This document shows positions 54,904 to 64,000 of a stretch of DNA of 64,000 nucleotides, piece after piece. The notes beneath the pieces were generated by a model. The model was not told the DNA's origin and searched no databases. It worked only from the letters and a program-made list of their open reading frames with translations. The position numbers were made by a program, and so were the translations under genes. The DNA is taken from NCBI RefSeq assembly GCF_014697355.1, contig NZ_JACJRQ010000012.1, positions 124,001 through 188,000 on the forward strand, read 5' to 3'. The stretch is from Nostoc calcicola FACHB-3891. Lineage in GTDB: Bacteria; Cyanobacteriota; Cyanobacteriia; Cyanobacteriales; Nostocaceae. Each line of letters begins with the position of its first letter. Position 1 is the stretch's first letter.

Positions 54904-56451
54904 ATGAACAATTATCGATACCAAGTTGGTGGTACCCTCACGAGTGATGCTCCTAGCTATGTTGAACGCAAGGCAGATGTCAATCTCTACCATGCTTTAA
55001 AACAAGGTGAATTTTGCTATATCCTCAGCTGTAGGCAAATGGGCAAATCCTCACTGATGGTGAAAACAAAACATCGGTTACAAGAAGAGGGTTTTCGATG
55101 CGCCACTGTTGATATGACCAATATTGGTTGTGAAAATATCACTCCAGAACAGTGGTACAAAGGAATAGCGGGCGATTTATGGTTAGGTTTTCAACTATTA
55201 GGAAAAGTTAATTTAAAAAACTGGTGGCAAGAAAAAAAAGATATATCTTTAGTTCAAAAACTTAGTCACTTTATTTCAGAAATACTATTGTCTCAGTTCC
55301 CTAATGAAAGACTGTTTATTTTTATTGATGAAATTGATAGTATTTTAAGCTTAGATTTCCCAGTCGATGACTTTTTTAGCTTGATTAGATATTGCTATAA
55401 TCAACGAGCAATTAATCCAGAATACAATCGGATTACATTTGCAATTTTCGGTGTTGCGACACCTTCAGACTTAATTTTATATCGCAATCATACTACCCCA
55501 TTTAATATTGGTAAAGCTATAGAAGTAAATGGTTTCACATTTGAAGAAGCTCAACCATTAGCTTTGGGGCTGGATATTCAAGGCAATAATCCTCAAAAAG
55601 TCTTGCAAGAGGTATTGTCTTGGACGCAAGGGCAACCATTTCTAACTCAAAAACTGTGTGGGCTGCTTGTCAAGTTGTCTCAAGACGATCTCGGTAGAAA
55701 GCTCAAAATCCCGCCTGGAACAGAAGAATTTTGGATAGAAAATGTAGTGCGATCGCATATCATCGAGAAATGGGAATCACAAGATGAACCAGAGCATCTG
55801 AGGACAATTCGCGATCGCATTCTCAGAAACGAACAATCTGCTGCCAGATTGCTGGGAATTTATCAGCAAATCCTCCAAGGAGTTAAAGTAGCCGTTGATG
55901 ATAGTCGAGAACAGGTAGAACTTTTACTGTCTGGTTTGGTGATTAAAAAGCAAGGTTTTCTCCGAATCAAAAACCGCATTTATGAAGAAGTTTTCAATCT
56001 AGAATGGGTTGGAAAAAAATTAGCTAACTTACGCCCTTACTACGAAAGTTTCAATGCCTGGGTAGCCTCAAAGCAAGAGGATGAATCCCGCCTATTGCGC
56101 GGACAAGCTTTAATTGATGCCCAAACTTGGGCAAATGGCAAGAGTCTGAGCAACTTAGATTATCGATTTTTAGCTGCTAGTGAAGAATTAGACCGACGAG
56201 AAATGCAGCAAGCATTAGAGGCCGAACGTGCCAAAGAAGTCGAAGCGCGACTAAGAGAAGAACAAAAAAGGCTAGCTCAACAGAGAAGATCTTCCAGAAT
56301 CGTAGCACTTTTACTTCTGGGTATGACCATCAAGTTGGCGATTTCTATAGTGTGGGGAATGTCGCTTTTACGAAAAATTGATGCTCTGCAATCACGCCTC
56401 AAATGTAACGAGATAGAGCATCAAGGCACAGTCAAAACAATTTGTAATTAG
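54904..56451 (+). CDS. AAA-like domain protein with C-terminal membrane segment
   Basis: The AAA-like (AAA_35) fold spans about residues 1-330: YQVGGTLTSDAPSYVERKAD, P-loop-like SCRQMGKSSLM, Walker B LFIFIDEIDSIL and LSWTQGQPFLTQKLCGLL. A coiled coil (EAERAKEVEARLREEQKRLA) leads to one membrane helix (RIVALLLLGMTIKLAISIVW). Many relatives continue into WD40 repeats; this one ends about 40 residues after the helix starts. It probably acts as a signalling NTPase; its effector is unknown. Confidence 0.82.
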   Translation: MNNYRYQVGGTLTSDAPSYVERKADVNLYHALKQGEFCYILSCRQMGKSSLMVKTKHRLQEEGFRCATVDMTNIGCENITPEQWYKGIAGDLWLGFQLLGKVNLKNWWQEKKDISLVQKLSHFISEILLSQFPNERLFIFIDEIDSILSLDFPVDDFFSLIRYCYNQRAINPEYNRITFAIFGVATPSDLILYRNHTTPFNIGKAIEVNGFTFEEAQPLALGLDIQGNNPQKVLQEVLSWTQGQPFLTQKLCGLLVKLSQDDLGRKLKIPPGTEEFWIENVVRSHIIEKWESQDEPEHLRTIRDRILRNEQSAARLLGIYQQILQGVKVAVDDSREQVELLLSGLVIKKQGFLRIKNRIYEEVFNLEWVGKKLANLRPYYESFNAWVASKQEDESRLLRGQALIDAQTWANGKSLSNLDYRFLAASEELDRREMQQALEAERAKEVEARLREEQKRLAQQRRSSRIVALLLLGMTIKLAISIVWGMSLLRKIDALQSRLKCNEIEHQGTVKTICN

Positions 56452-56534
56452 TCAAACAATTTTGGATTTTAGATTTTAGATTTTAGATTTTATATCAAGT
56501 CCGGATAATTAGTTATGATTCCTACAGTCATTGC

Positions 56535-56598
56535 ACCCCACCCGCAGCCCCCCGCTCTTCGGGAGGGGAGACAAAGCGCAGCTTTGGCGGGGTGGGGT
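56535..56598. repeat. Nested palindrome, ACCCCACCC arms
   Basis: Outer arms ACCCCACCC / GGGTGGGGT enclose a GC-rich hairpin (CCCCCCG/CGGGAGGGG) and CAAAGC-GCA-GCTTTG. It has the same architecture as 35930-36000. Confidence 0.8.
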
Positions 56599-56643
56599 TC
56601 TTGGGTTTTACAGCAATTTTCAGGTAAATAGACCACGTTGTAT

Positions 56644-56663
56644 GGTAGCACAGCTGTGCTACC
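56644..56663. repeat. 20-base palindrome, CACAGCTGTG core
   Basis: GGTAGCACAGCTGTGCTACC is a perfect palindrome related to the elements at 3292 and 30175 by its core. Confidence 0.8.
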
Positions 56664-56910
56664 CTACTGGGGATTGTGGTTCAAATGGATGAAAAACGCT
56701 GTAATCAGTAATCAAGCGGACATGATATTAGAGTAAAAATAAGCCTGCCAATCACAGCAAGCTTACATTTGTCCATTTGCTAAATTTAGGTAGATACAAC
56801 AGATTTTAAGAAGCGTGAAGTACACTATCTATGTCTGGTAGCTAGGCAGAGAAACTATGCTAATTCTGAATTCTGACTTCTGAATTCTGAATTCTGCTCT
56901 ATTCCCGGCA

Positions 56911-57186
56911 TTAACCACCAGCGACAGCAGGGACAATACTTACTTCATCGCCATCATTGAGGCGTGTATCTGCCCCTTTTAAAAAGCGAATATCTTCGTC
57001 ATTCAGGTAAAAATTCACAAATCGTCGTAGCTTTCCTTGATCGTCACACAATCGTGATTTGAAGCCAGGAAAGCTTTGTTCTAATGAATCCACAAGTTCA
57101 GCAATGGTGTTGCCATTGGATTCTACAATAGCTTCGTTATTAGTAAATTGTTGAAGAGCTGTAGGAACTAAGACTTTTACGGGCAT
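56911..57186 (-). CDS. MoaD/ThiS-like sulfur-carrier protein
   Basis: The 91-residue beta-grasp protein ends in Gly-Gly (VPAVAGG), the thiocarboxylate-forming tail of MoaD/ThiS carriers. It has the family pattern ELVDSLEQSFPGF and LNDGDEVSIVPAVAGG. It follows threonine synthase on the same strand, 111 bases away. In several bacteria such carriers donate sulfur for cysteine or methionine synthesis; that role is inferred from the neighbour. ThiS or MoaD proper is the alternative. Confidence 0.85.
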   Translation of the reverse strand: MPVKVLVPTALQQFTNNEAIVESNGNTIAELVDSLEQSFPGFKSRLCDDQGKLRRFVNFYLNDEDIRFLKGADTRLNDGDEVSIVPAVAGG

Positions 57187-57210
57187 AGAAGTAGAAAGTT
57201 TTGAGTGAAA

Positions 57211-57297
57211 AGTGAGGAGTCAGGAGTTATGAGTTGGGAGTGAGGAGTTAGGAATAAAAAAACTCATAACTCATAACTCCAAACTCCTAACTCATAA
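57211..57297. repeat. GAGGAGT and CATAACT repeats
   Basis: GAGTCAGGAGTTATGAGTTG is followed by CTCATAACTCATAACTCC, between the sulfur carrier and thrC. Confidence 0.85.
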
Positions 57298-58605
57298 TTA
57301 AACAAGGACTTGTTGCCATTCCAAGCGATCGAGAGTACGCGATCGCTCTAAGGCACGTTCAAAGCTATCCAGTTTAGCATCAATAGTCAAGGGTTCGCCA
57401 ACGTAGCCTTGTATTGCTTCTTGGGTTTTCAATCCATTGCCAGTGATGTAAACCACAGTAGTTTCATCTGGATCGATCTTGCCAGCTTCTACCAATTTTT
57501 TCAGCACGGCGACTGTTGTACCACCCGCTGTTTCTGTGAAGATGCCTTCGGTTTCTGCCAGCAGTTTGATGCCGTCAATAATTTCTGCATCATTGACTGA
57601 TTCAATGTTACCACCAGTCTTCTTAGCTATATCCACAGCATAAATACCGTCTGCTGGGTTACCGATCGCAATTGATTTGGCAATTGTATTCGGTTTGACT
57701 GGCTTAATAAAGTCGTTTCCTTCTTTGAATGCTTCGGCGATGGGCGAACAACCTTCAGCTTGGGCGCCGCTGAAACGGACGTTTTTACCTTCTACCAAAC
57801 CAACTTCGACAAATTCTTGGAAGCCCTTATAAATTTTGGTAAACAGCGAACCAGAAGCCAAAGGAGCAACGATATGGTCAGGTAATTGCCAACCCAATTG
57901 TTCTGCAACTTCAAAGCCTAAGGTTTTGGAACCTTCAGAGTAGTAGGGGCGTAGATTAATATTGACAAATCCCCAGCCGTATGTATTAGCTACTTCCGAA
58001 CAAAGACGATTGACTTGATCGTAGTTGCCCTTCACAGCCATGAGGGTGGGACTGTAGATCAGGCTACCGAGAATTTTACCAGCTTCCAAATCTGCTGGGA
58101 TAAACACACAGCAGTCTAAACCGGCATGAGCTGCGATCGCCGCTGTAGAATTTGCCAAATTACCAGTGCTAGCGCAGGAAACAGTGGAAAAACCCAACTC
58201 TCGCGCTCTGGTGAGGGCGACTGACACCACCCGATCCTTAAAGCTAAGGGTGGGCATATTCACGGCATCATTTTTAATATAAAGCTTGTTTAGACCCAGG
58301 CGGCGAGCAAGACGGTGGGAACGAACCAAGGGAGTCATACCCGTTCCCACATCTATAACATTATTAGTTGCGACAGGCAAAAACGGACGGTAGCGCCAAA
58401 TTGAATTAGGTCCAGCTTGAATTGTTTCACGAGTGACAGAGAGACGCAGAGCGCTGTAGTCATACTTGACTTCCAAAGGCCCAAAGCATAACTCACAAAC
58501 ATTCTTGGCTTTGGGTTCATATTCTGCACCACATTCCTTACACTTCAAGGCTTTAAAAAATGTGGCATTGCTGACTTGGGATTGGGTTGTGATTGCCTGA
58601 GTCAT
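57298..58605 (-). CDS. thrC: Threonine synthase
   Basis: From ATG 58605 the protein has 435 residues. A zinc-finger-like N-terminus (CKECGAEYEP, then CELCFGPLEV) precedes the PLP domain, with the lysine in PTLSFKDRVVSVAL and the SCASTGNLANSTAAIAAHAG phosphate loop region. It converts O-phosphohomoserine to threonine. An in-frame start at 58773 would add 56 residues that include a CTGT microsatellite and hairpin, so I reject it. Confidence 0.93.
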   Translation of the reverse strand: MTQAITTQSQVSNATFFKALKCKECGAEYEPKAKNVCELCFGPLEVKYDYSALRLSVTRETIQAGPNSIWRYRPFLPVATNNVIDVGTGMTPLVRSHRLARRLGLNKLYIKNDAVNMPTLSFKDRVVSVALTRARELGFSTVSCASTGNLANSTAAIAAHAGLDCCVFIPADLEAGKILGSLIYSPTLMAVKGNYDQVNRLCSEVANTYGWGFVNINLRPYYSEGSKTLGFEVAEQLGWQLPDHIVAPLASGSLFTKIYKGFQEFVEVGLVEGKNVRFSGAQAEGCSPIAEAFKEGNDFIKPVKPNTIAKSIAIGNPADGIYAVDIAKKTGGNIESVNDAEIIDGIKLLAETEGIFTETAGGTTVAVLKKLVEAGKIDPDETTVVYITGNGLKTQEAIQGYVGEPLTIDAKLDSFERALERSRTLDRLEWQQVLV

Positions 58606-59412
58606 ATAACTAGCTTTCCCTGTCTGTCTGTCTATCAACTGTCGCCTGATACTAACACGAGTAAAAATACCAGTCAAACATACCCGATAATTTTTGTCGG
58701 GTATGTTTAGTAGCGAAAGTAATAATTCTTGTAAAATTTTTATGTCAGTAATTTCTATAGCTAGTATTTGCACTTACTTATTTTTGGTAATAAAACAAAA
58801 TAAGAGCTTCAGCTATTCAGTTTTAATACTGTTAGTAGCTATGATTAATATGCATTTATCTGCAAGAACGCCACTTTTGAGCGAACTAAATTGCTTACTG
58901 AATTTATTGAAATAACTTTATAAATTAGACTAAATATATAGCAACAAAGAGCCAAGAATACTTTCATATATAGGTTTTAGCATTTTTGCTCTGGAATTCA
59001 AGACTGGAGTGGCTATTTATGTTGCAACAATAAAGTTGAATTTTAACTTTTGATACACTCATCCACCGCTAGAGAAGTTACTTATTTATACGGTAGATTT
59101 TTTTTGCAGCAAAAGTTACATTCATTTCTACTTGGATCAACAATTCGGCAGTACGCAACAGTAAGTTCCCCGTACTTGTGATTACCAGCTTTGATTATCG
59201 AGGGCGATCGCAAATCAGACAGGGGAATTAATTTGAAGACTATTGCCTCAATGTAACTTTAGAGGAGCGTGAACAACTTAACTCCTCAAATCTGCATTTC
59301 CAAAACGTTAAAGTTTTAGGTCAATATCATCGGTAATTCTTTAAAAAATTGCCGAACTTTATCCTCGTCATAAAACCCAGGATACAAGTCCAGCAAAAAA
59401 CAAACTATTTCT
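58606..59412. other. Divergent region between thrC and surface-protein cluster
   Basis: It holds a CTGT microsatellite (58618-58632) and a 12-pair hairpin (58676-58708), then AT-rich sequence. A short hydrophobic open frame near 58703-58915 is not convincing. The rest should contain the promoter of the gene at 59413. Confidence 0.55.
58676..58708. promoter_or_regulatory. 12-pair hairpin in the thrC upstream region
   Basis: AAACATACCCGA (58676-58687) pairs perfectly with TCGGGTATGTTT (58697-58708) across a 9-base loop. It lies about 70 bases upstream of thrC and is not followed by a T run in the thrC direction. It may be an attenuator, an operator or a repeat. Confidence 0.5.
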
Positions 59413-61950
59413 ATGGTAAAACGAAATAAATCTCTAAACAAGCAACGTCACGGCTATCAATGTCTAATAGCAACAGCGTTATTAACTGGTAGCTTTTTCC
59501 CATTTATTGCACCTGTATTAGCAGACGGTACTACGGCAGGTCAATCTATCAGTAACACAGCCACAGCCACTTACGAAGATCCCAATGCGCCAGGGAGTCC
59601 CATCAATTCTACTTCTAACACTGTCACCGTGACTGTAGCAGAGGTAGCTGGTATTACTGTTACAGGTTCCGGGATTGCCAATCAGACTACCCCAGGTGGT
59701 AGTACTAAGCCTGGTGATACGCTGGTTTACACTTACACTGTTACCAACGTAGGTAACGACCTCACCAAATTCCAGATTCCTAATTTAGCAACAACAACAG
59801 GACCGGCTACAGTATCTGGGGTACTACCTCCAGATAAGAATGGTGTTACACCCTCCAATGGGAACTTGCAATACAGCACTGATGGCGGTGCAACCTGGAC
59901 AAATATCCCTGCTGGTGGGCTAACTACAGGTGCAATCCCAGTTAATGGGACTGTGTTAGTGCGTGTACCAGTTACCGTGCAACCCGGCGCTCAAACAGGT
60001 GATACCATCACCGTCAGACTAGGACAAACTCCTGGTGATGCTCAAAACCAACCCCGGATTGCTGATGGTGGCGACGTTTACACTGTAGATAATAACAACC
60101 CAGCCGGAGCGCCAGTCAATGGCGTTAGAGAAGCCAGTGCTACCCAGCAGATTCAAGTAGGAAACACTGCTAAAACTAGGGCTTTAGCAACGATCCTCAA
60201 AACTAAGACAGCCTATGACAATGCTGGTACTTCTAATCCCCTGACTGATGACCTGCTAACTTATGGTTTGAGCTTGCGGGTTGAGCTTAACGACGTAACT
60301 AATACTGGTGTCACCCCCGCAGCTTTAGCTGGTACAAATATCAATGTTGACGGTACACCAGTCACCCGCATTTTAGTATCTGATGCTATTCCAGCAAACA
60401 CAGTGCTTAATAGCACTCCAATTGCTCCAACCGGTTGGAAAGTAGTTTATACTACCACTCCTACTACTACAAATGCTGAAGCAGCTGCCTGGTCAACTAC
60501 TGCTCCAGGCTCCTTGAGTTCAGTAACACGGGTCGGTTTCGTTAACGATCCCAACCTTGTGACTTCAGTTGCTACTGGGACAACAGTTAACGGTTTTACC
60601 ATTCAAGTTAAGACCACTGGTGCAACTGGAAATGGCCCGGTAAACATTTACAACATCGCTCAAGTAGCCGGTACAACTGCTGGAAACCCAACCACTAAAA
60701 TCTATGACAACTCAGGAGACCAAAACCCAGATAACTTTAACCCCAGTAATAGCACCTTTCCAACTACACCAGACGCTGGTTTTGTTCCTAATGGCACGGT
60801 AGTTCCGGCAAATCAAACTGACGCAGGGAATAATAACACTGGTACTAATAGTCCGACTGGGAATATAAACGTAACTACCCTCTCAGTACCCAATGCCACC
60901 TCGCTGTTGAATGGGCCAAATGGAGTGCCTAATGCCGTTGGACCCACCAGCAACAATGATGACTTCACCAATAAATCAGCGCTAATTCCACCTAATATTG
61001 CTCCTGGTTCAAACGTCGATCCGGCTGGAGTATCCTTTACTAACACAGTTCAGAATACTGGTACATCTGTTGCCAATATTTCTCTCGTACCTACACCACC
61101 TGCAACAGCAAGTGATTTACCTGTAAATACGGTGGTGACAATATCCTATCAAGGTTTATCAGCTACTTACACCTACAATGGTACACAGTTTAACTTCACA
61201 AGTGGTACTGGTGTAGTCGGGGGTAACCCAATTAGTGCCACTAATCCACTCCGAATTGATGCAGTTGCTGCCAATGGTGGTACAGCTAACTATGGTGTAA
61301 GCGTTGACTTGCCTCCTGGTACGCCACTTTCAACTGATACTACCGCTCAAGGTGCAACTGTCACAACTACTATTGAACGCGGTTTCCCCGCACCAGTTAC
61401 AGCTTTTATTGATACCAACAATAATGGCTTAGCTGATGATGCAGCTACTAACATCACTATTGACCGTGTATACACTGGCTTCTTGCAATTGCTCAAAGAG
61501 TCAAGAGTTTTACAAGGAACTGGGCCTGCACTACCAGCGGGTAGCACGGATGGCACCTTTAGTACTACACCCAAAAAACCCGCTCCAGGAAACATTATTG
61601 AGTATCGGATTACTTACAAAAATATTTCTAGTCCTCAAGTGGGAAGCGGAAATATAATTCTGAGTGCCGACAAGATTGTGATTACTGAAAATGGCACTCA
61701 AGGTGGTAGCAACTGGGCGCTAGATAATGATAACAACAGTCAAATTGATACTAGCAACATTGTTGGTTCAGCTAAGGATTCTGGAGCATCAACTATTCAA
61801 TTCTTCAATGGTAATCCAGCAACTAACTCTGGGAATGACCAAACTGGAACTACGGTAAATACTGATGTCACTAAGTATGTGAATACTGTAACTGGACAGG
61901 TTGCACCGACTGTGCAGAGAACATTTACTTTCCAGCGCAAGGTTAACTAA
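59413..61950 (+). CDS. Exported surface protein with DUF11-type domains
   Basis: A signal peptide (CLIATALLTGSFFPFIAPVLA) precedes SISNTATATYEDPNAPGSP and a DUF11-like domain (STKPGDTLVYTYTVTNVGND, residues about 95-135). Several Thr/Asn/Gly-rich beta domains follow, and a final DUF11-like part (KKPAPGNIIEYRITYKNISS). Composition is Thr, Asn, Pro and Gly rich with almost no Cys, as for cell-surface proteins. It heads a run of three related genes. No sorting motif is seen at the C-terminus (RTFTFQRKVN). Confidence 0.82.
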   Translation: MVKRNKSLNKQRHGYQCLIATALLTGSFFPFIAPVLADGTTAGQSISNTATATYEDPNAPGSPINSTSNTVTVTVAEVAGITVTGSGIANQTTPGGSTKPGDTLVYTYTVTNVGNDLTKFQIPNLATTTGPATVSGVLPPDKNGVTPSNGNLQYSTDGGATWTNIPAGGLTTGAIPVNGTVLVRVPVTVQPGAQTGDTITVRLGQTPGDAQNQPRIADGGDVYTVDNNNPAGAPVNGVREASATQQIQVGNTAKTRALATILKTKTAYDNAGTSNPLTDDLLTYGLSLRVELNDVTNTGVTPAALAGTNINVDGTPVTRILVSDAIPANTVLNSTPIAPTGWKVVYTTTPTTTNAEAAAWSTTAPGSLSSVTRVGFVNDPNLVTSVATGTTVNGFTIQVKTTGATGNGPVNIYNIAQVAGTTAGNPTTKIYDNSGDQNPDNFNPSNSTFPTTPDAGFVPNGTVVPANQTDAGNNNTGTNSPTGNINVTTLSVPNATSLLNGPNGVPNAVGPTSNNDDFTNKSALIPPNIAPGSNVDPAGVSFTNTVQNTGTSVANISLVPTPPATASDLPVNTVVTISYQGLSATYTYNGTQFNFTSGTGVVGGNPISATNPLRIDAVAANGGTANYGVSVDLPPGTPLSTDTTAQGATVTTTIERGFPAPVTAFIDTNNNGLADDAATNITIDRVYTGFLQLLKESRVLQGTGPALPAGSTDGTFSTTPKKPAPGNIIEYRITYKNISSPQVGSGNIILSADKIVITENGTQGGSNWALDNDNNSQIDTSNIVGSAKDSGASTIQFFNGNPATNSGNDQTGTTVNTDVTKYVNTVTGQVAPTVQRTFTFQRKVN

Positions 61951-61953
61951 TTC

Positions 61954-62058
61954 GTTGGGAGTGGGGAGTTAGGGAGATGAGGGGGATGAGGGAGATGAGG
62001 GACTTCCAATTGAAAAAATAATCTAACTCCTAACTCCTAACTCCTAACTCCTAACTCT
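61954..62058. repeat. GGGAGATGAGG and CTAACTC repeats
   Basis: GGGGGATGAGGGAGATGAGG is followed by five CTAACTC units, between two surface-protein genes. Confidence 0.85.
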
Positions 62059-62093
62059 GAGCGTCAATGCCCAAAAATTAAGCAAAGTGGGGA

Positions 62094-62723
62094 GTGACTA
62101 TTTTTGAATACAAGCAGGGAAAGATAAGTCAACAATCAAGATTCTGGAAGCTATTTATGATGAAGGGTGTTTCTTTTGCAGGTTTAGGTGCGATCGCACT
62201 CATAGCTACAGTTCCATTTTTGGGTCAATTTCCAGGAGTTGCAAATCTTTGGCATTTAGAAAGTGCTTACGCCCAAAATATCAAAACTCAAGCGCAAATT
62301 CAATTGCGGTTAGAAGCCGAAAAACTGGTGGTGGTTCAAGATGAGCAGGGTAAGCAAAGCCAGAAATGGGAACCTTTGAAAGGTCAAGCTGTGGTGCGAC
62401 CCAGTGATGTATTGAGGTATACCTTAAGTGGCGAAAATATGAGCGATCGCCCAGTGAAAAATTTGATTTTGAATCAAGCCATTCCCAAAGGAATGGTCTA
62501 CGTACTTAAATCTGCAAATGTAACTAATAATGGAAAAATTACTTATAGCATTGATGGTGGGCGTAGCTTCGTCGAAAATCCCACCGTTAAAGTTACTCTT
62601 CCTAACGGCAAAGTGGAAACTAAACCAGCGCCAGCCATTGCTTACACCCACATCCGTTTACAGGTTTCGTCAGTTCCAGCAAAGACGACAGTCAAGGCGA
62701 CTTATCAAACCCAAGTGCGTTGA
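62094..62723 (+). CDS. Small exported DUF11-like protein
   Basis: A signal sequence (GVSFAGLGAIALIATVPFLG) ends near AQN, after which a single beta domain reads RPSDVLRYTLSGENMSDRPV, then KNLILNQAIPKGMVYV. This is the DUF11 pattern seen in its neighbours. At 209 residues it is essentially one domain. The start is taken as GTG 62094; ATG 62157 is a possible alternative that still leaves a signal peptide. It is likely periplasmic or surface-bound. Confidence 0.75.
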   Translation: MTIFEYKQGKISQQSRFWKLFMMKGVSFAGLGAIALIATVPFLGQFPGVANLWHLESAYAQNIKTQAQIQLRLEAEKLVVVQDEQGKQSQKWEPLKGQAVVRPSDVLRYTLSGENMSDRPVKNLILNQAIPKGMVYVLKSANVTNNGKITYSIDGGRSFVENPTVKVTLPNGKVETKPAPAIAYTHIRLQVSSVPAKTTVKATYQTQVR

Positions 62724-62726
62724 TTG

Positions 62727-62935
62727 AAAGAAGAATTCAGAATTCAGAACTCAGAATTCAGAAACAACAGCACAGGGAATTAAGCTCGTTCGATGATTAA
62801 AGACTAGCAAATTGGAAATTTGGTGCAGTATTAAACCCAGTTATTCAGACGTTCGTGGACTCCCTACCACTGCGCGATCTGATAGTCGCATATCATTCAT
62901 TCTGAATTCTGACTCCTGAATTCTGCATTCTATTT
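62727..62935. repeat. GAATTCA and CTGAATT repeats flanking unique sequence
   Basis: GAATTCAGAATTCAGAACTC lies at 62733-62762 and TTCTGAATTCTGACTCCTGA at 62899-62931, with 136 bases of unique sequence between them. Confidence 0.7.
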
Positions 62936-62987
62936 TGATAAGTACTTTTATTAACAATCAGATTGGCATCCAGAGGAGATGTGTTCA

Positions 62988-64000
62988 GTGAGCCGTCCTC
63001 AAAAACAAAAGCAAATTAATTTTACTAGTAGCTGGTGGCCAAGATTAACGGCAAGTATTCTGCTGGGAAGTTTTTTATATACTACTTTACCTATATCAGT
63101 GACAGCGCAACAAAATAATAATCAAGCTGGAACTTTGGCAATCACAAATCAAGCTTCTTATACTTATACAGACCCAGCTACTAATTATGAATATCAAGGA
63201 AGTTCTAGTCAGCTTAACGCTACTCCTAACCCGTTAGTTGACCCATTAGGACGGATTTTAGGTTGTGCTGGTACGCTTTTACCGGACTATACAGGTTTTT
63301 CAGTTGGGGTATACGAACCTAATGCTAGCGATCCAACGGGCACAGAATTGGGCAGTCTAGTTGCTTTGACTCGAACAGAGTTACCGGATATTCCTAATAA
63401 CAATCTGCCTGGAGGAAAATCGCCAAATATCGAAAATAGCAATCCATATTTCATTACAAATAACCCTGCGGGTGTCTACAATTTCCTACTCGATCCAAAC
63501 AAAGGTCAAACCGATCCAGGTAGAACCTACATTTTTGTAGTCAATCCACCACCAACTTCTATCTATAAACAACGGCGGATCAAGATCCAAATCCTTGATA
63601 GCACTGGCACACAAGGTAATAGCATAGTGCGATATGTAGCTAGTTCTTTGGATGGACAACCAATTAGTCTGACAGGTGAAACCAGACTGGAGCAAACAGT
63701 TGTTTTAGTTCCTAATGCAGAAGTAGTGGGATTGGATTTATTAGCCTTTGAATTTAGTACAAATTTGTGCCAAGCGAATCAGTTGCAGATTATTAAAACA
63801 GGCGATCGCGCTACTGCTGAACCTGGAGATACGGTAATCTACCGCCTCTCGCTCAAAAATCTCGCTGATGCTGGTTTGAACAATGTAGTTATCACCGACA
63901 ACCTACCTTTAGGATTCCAGTTCTTGGAGAAATCTGTGCGCGGAGAACTGGATGGTACAGCACTCAATATCACCTCTCAACGAAATGGAAATACGGTGAT
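62988..64000 (+). CDS. Exported DUF11-type surface protein, 3' end outside window
   Basis: GTG 62988 is preceded by AGAGGAGA at 8 bases. The frame runs open to the window end (337 codons). A signal peptide (TASILLGSFLYTTLPISVTA) is followed by an N-terminal domain with NQASYTYTDPATNYEYQG, which echoes SNTATATYEDP of the protein at 59413. Then a DUF11 domain starts (RATAEPGDTVIYRLSLKNLA, then NNVVITDNLPLGFQFLE). It completes a three-gene surface-protein cluster. Confidence 0.82.
   Translation, partial: MSRPQKQKQINFTSSWWPRLTASILLGSFLYTTLPISVTAQQNNNQAGTLAITNQASYTYTDPATNYEYQGSSSQLNATPNPLVDPLGRILGCAGTLLPDYTGFSVGVYEPNASDPTGTELGSLVALTRTELPDIPNNNLPGGKSPNIENSNPYFITNNPAGVYNFLLDPNKGQTDPGRTYIFVVNPPPTSIYKQRRIKIQILDSTGTQGNSIVRYVASSLDGQPISLTGETRLEQTVVLVPNAEVVGLDLLAFEFSTNLCQANQLQIIKTGDRATAEPGDTVIYRLSLKNLADAGLNNVVITDNLPLGFQFLEKSVRGELDGTALNITSQRNGNTV

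Larger units (their letters stand above)
56452..56910. other. Intergenic region with two palindromes and tandem repeats
   Basis: It holds GATTTTA units (56464-56491), the nested palindrome 56535-56598, a CACAGCTGTG palindrome (56644-56663) and CTGAATT units (56869-56897). No gene is visible. Confidence 0.65.

Noticed and set aside
58703..58915. Possible small membrane protein with two hydrophobic stretches
   Set aside because: The sequence is AT-rich, which makes hydrophobic frames by chance. It begins inside the hairpin at 58676-58708 and has no ribosome-binding site.

Overview
The window comes from a filamentous, probably heterocyst-forming cyanobacterium of the Nostoc/Calothrix/Tolypothrix type. 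The evidence is the many HIP1-like GCGATCGC octamers, abundant short tandem repeats built on CTAACTCC and CTGAATTC units between genes, nested palindromic repeats, and many genes with cyanobacterial architectures (DUF4336, DUF4129, AAA-like proteins, orthocaspase, pentapeptide proteins, ClpC). No rRNA or tRNA gene was recognised.

Layout. 1-5 kb: 3' part of a metallophosphoesterase, an orphan Phd-type antitoxin, a 7-repeat CRISPR array without cas genes, and a B12-binding radical SAM enzyme. 5-9 kb: fused ABC permease and its ATPase, separated by an IS200/IS605-type remnant and a cloverleaf-shaped palindrome. 9-13 kb: DUF4336 protein, carotenoid oxygenase, single-domain globin. 13-17 kb: a translationally coupled subtilisin-like protease and NACHT NTPase, the best candidate for an unusual conflict or signalling system. 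17-22 kb: type II thioesterase, ExbB/ExbD facing TonB, Hsp20, and the broken end of a dnaK gene. 23-30 kb: zinc-ribbon plus tandem winged-helix pair, threonine deaminase, ATP sulfurylase, and a caspase homologue whose His/Cys dyad is replaced by Tyr/Ser. 30-36 kb: glycine cleavage genes gcvT-gcvH-gcvP, a lumenal pentapeptide protein and a DUF3288-like protein. 36-40 kb: clpC and a ParD/ParE toxin-antitoxin pair.

40-48 kb is a coherent corrinoid (possibly also iron-chelate) uptake locus on the minus strand: cobalamin riboswitch, DUF1636 protein, a near-consensus Fur-type box, TonB-dependent receptor, 2Fe-2S protein, binding lipoprotein, FecCD-type permease and ATPase. The ExbB/ExbD/TonB set at 18-21 kb could energise this receptor. 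48-57 kb: FAD carotenoid-type oxidoreductase, DNA polymerase III delta', Rrf2 regulator, pentapeptide protein, DUF2243 and DUF4129 membrane proteins, a remnant and an intact AAA-like ATPase. 57-58.6 kb: a MoaD/ThiS-like sulfur carrier behind threonine synthase. 59-64 kb: three consecutive exported DUF11-type proteins, the last cut by the window end.

Start sites were moved from the longest open frame where a Shine-Dalgarno sequence or family N-terminus supported a later codon. Family names are from motif recognition by eye; no database search was run.
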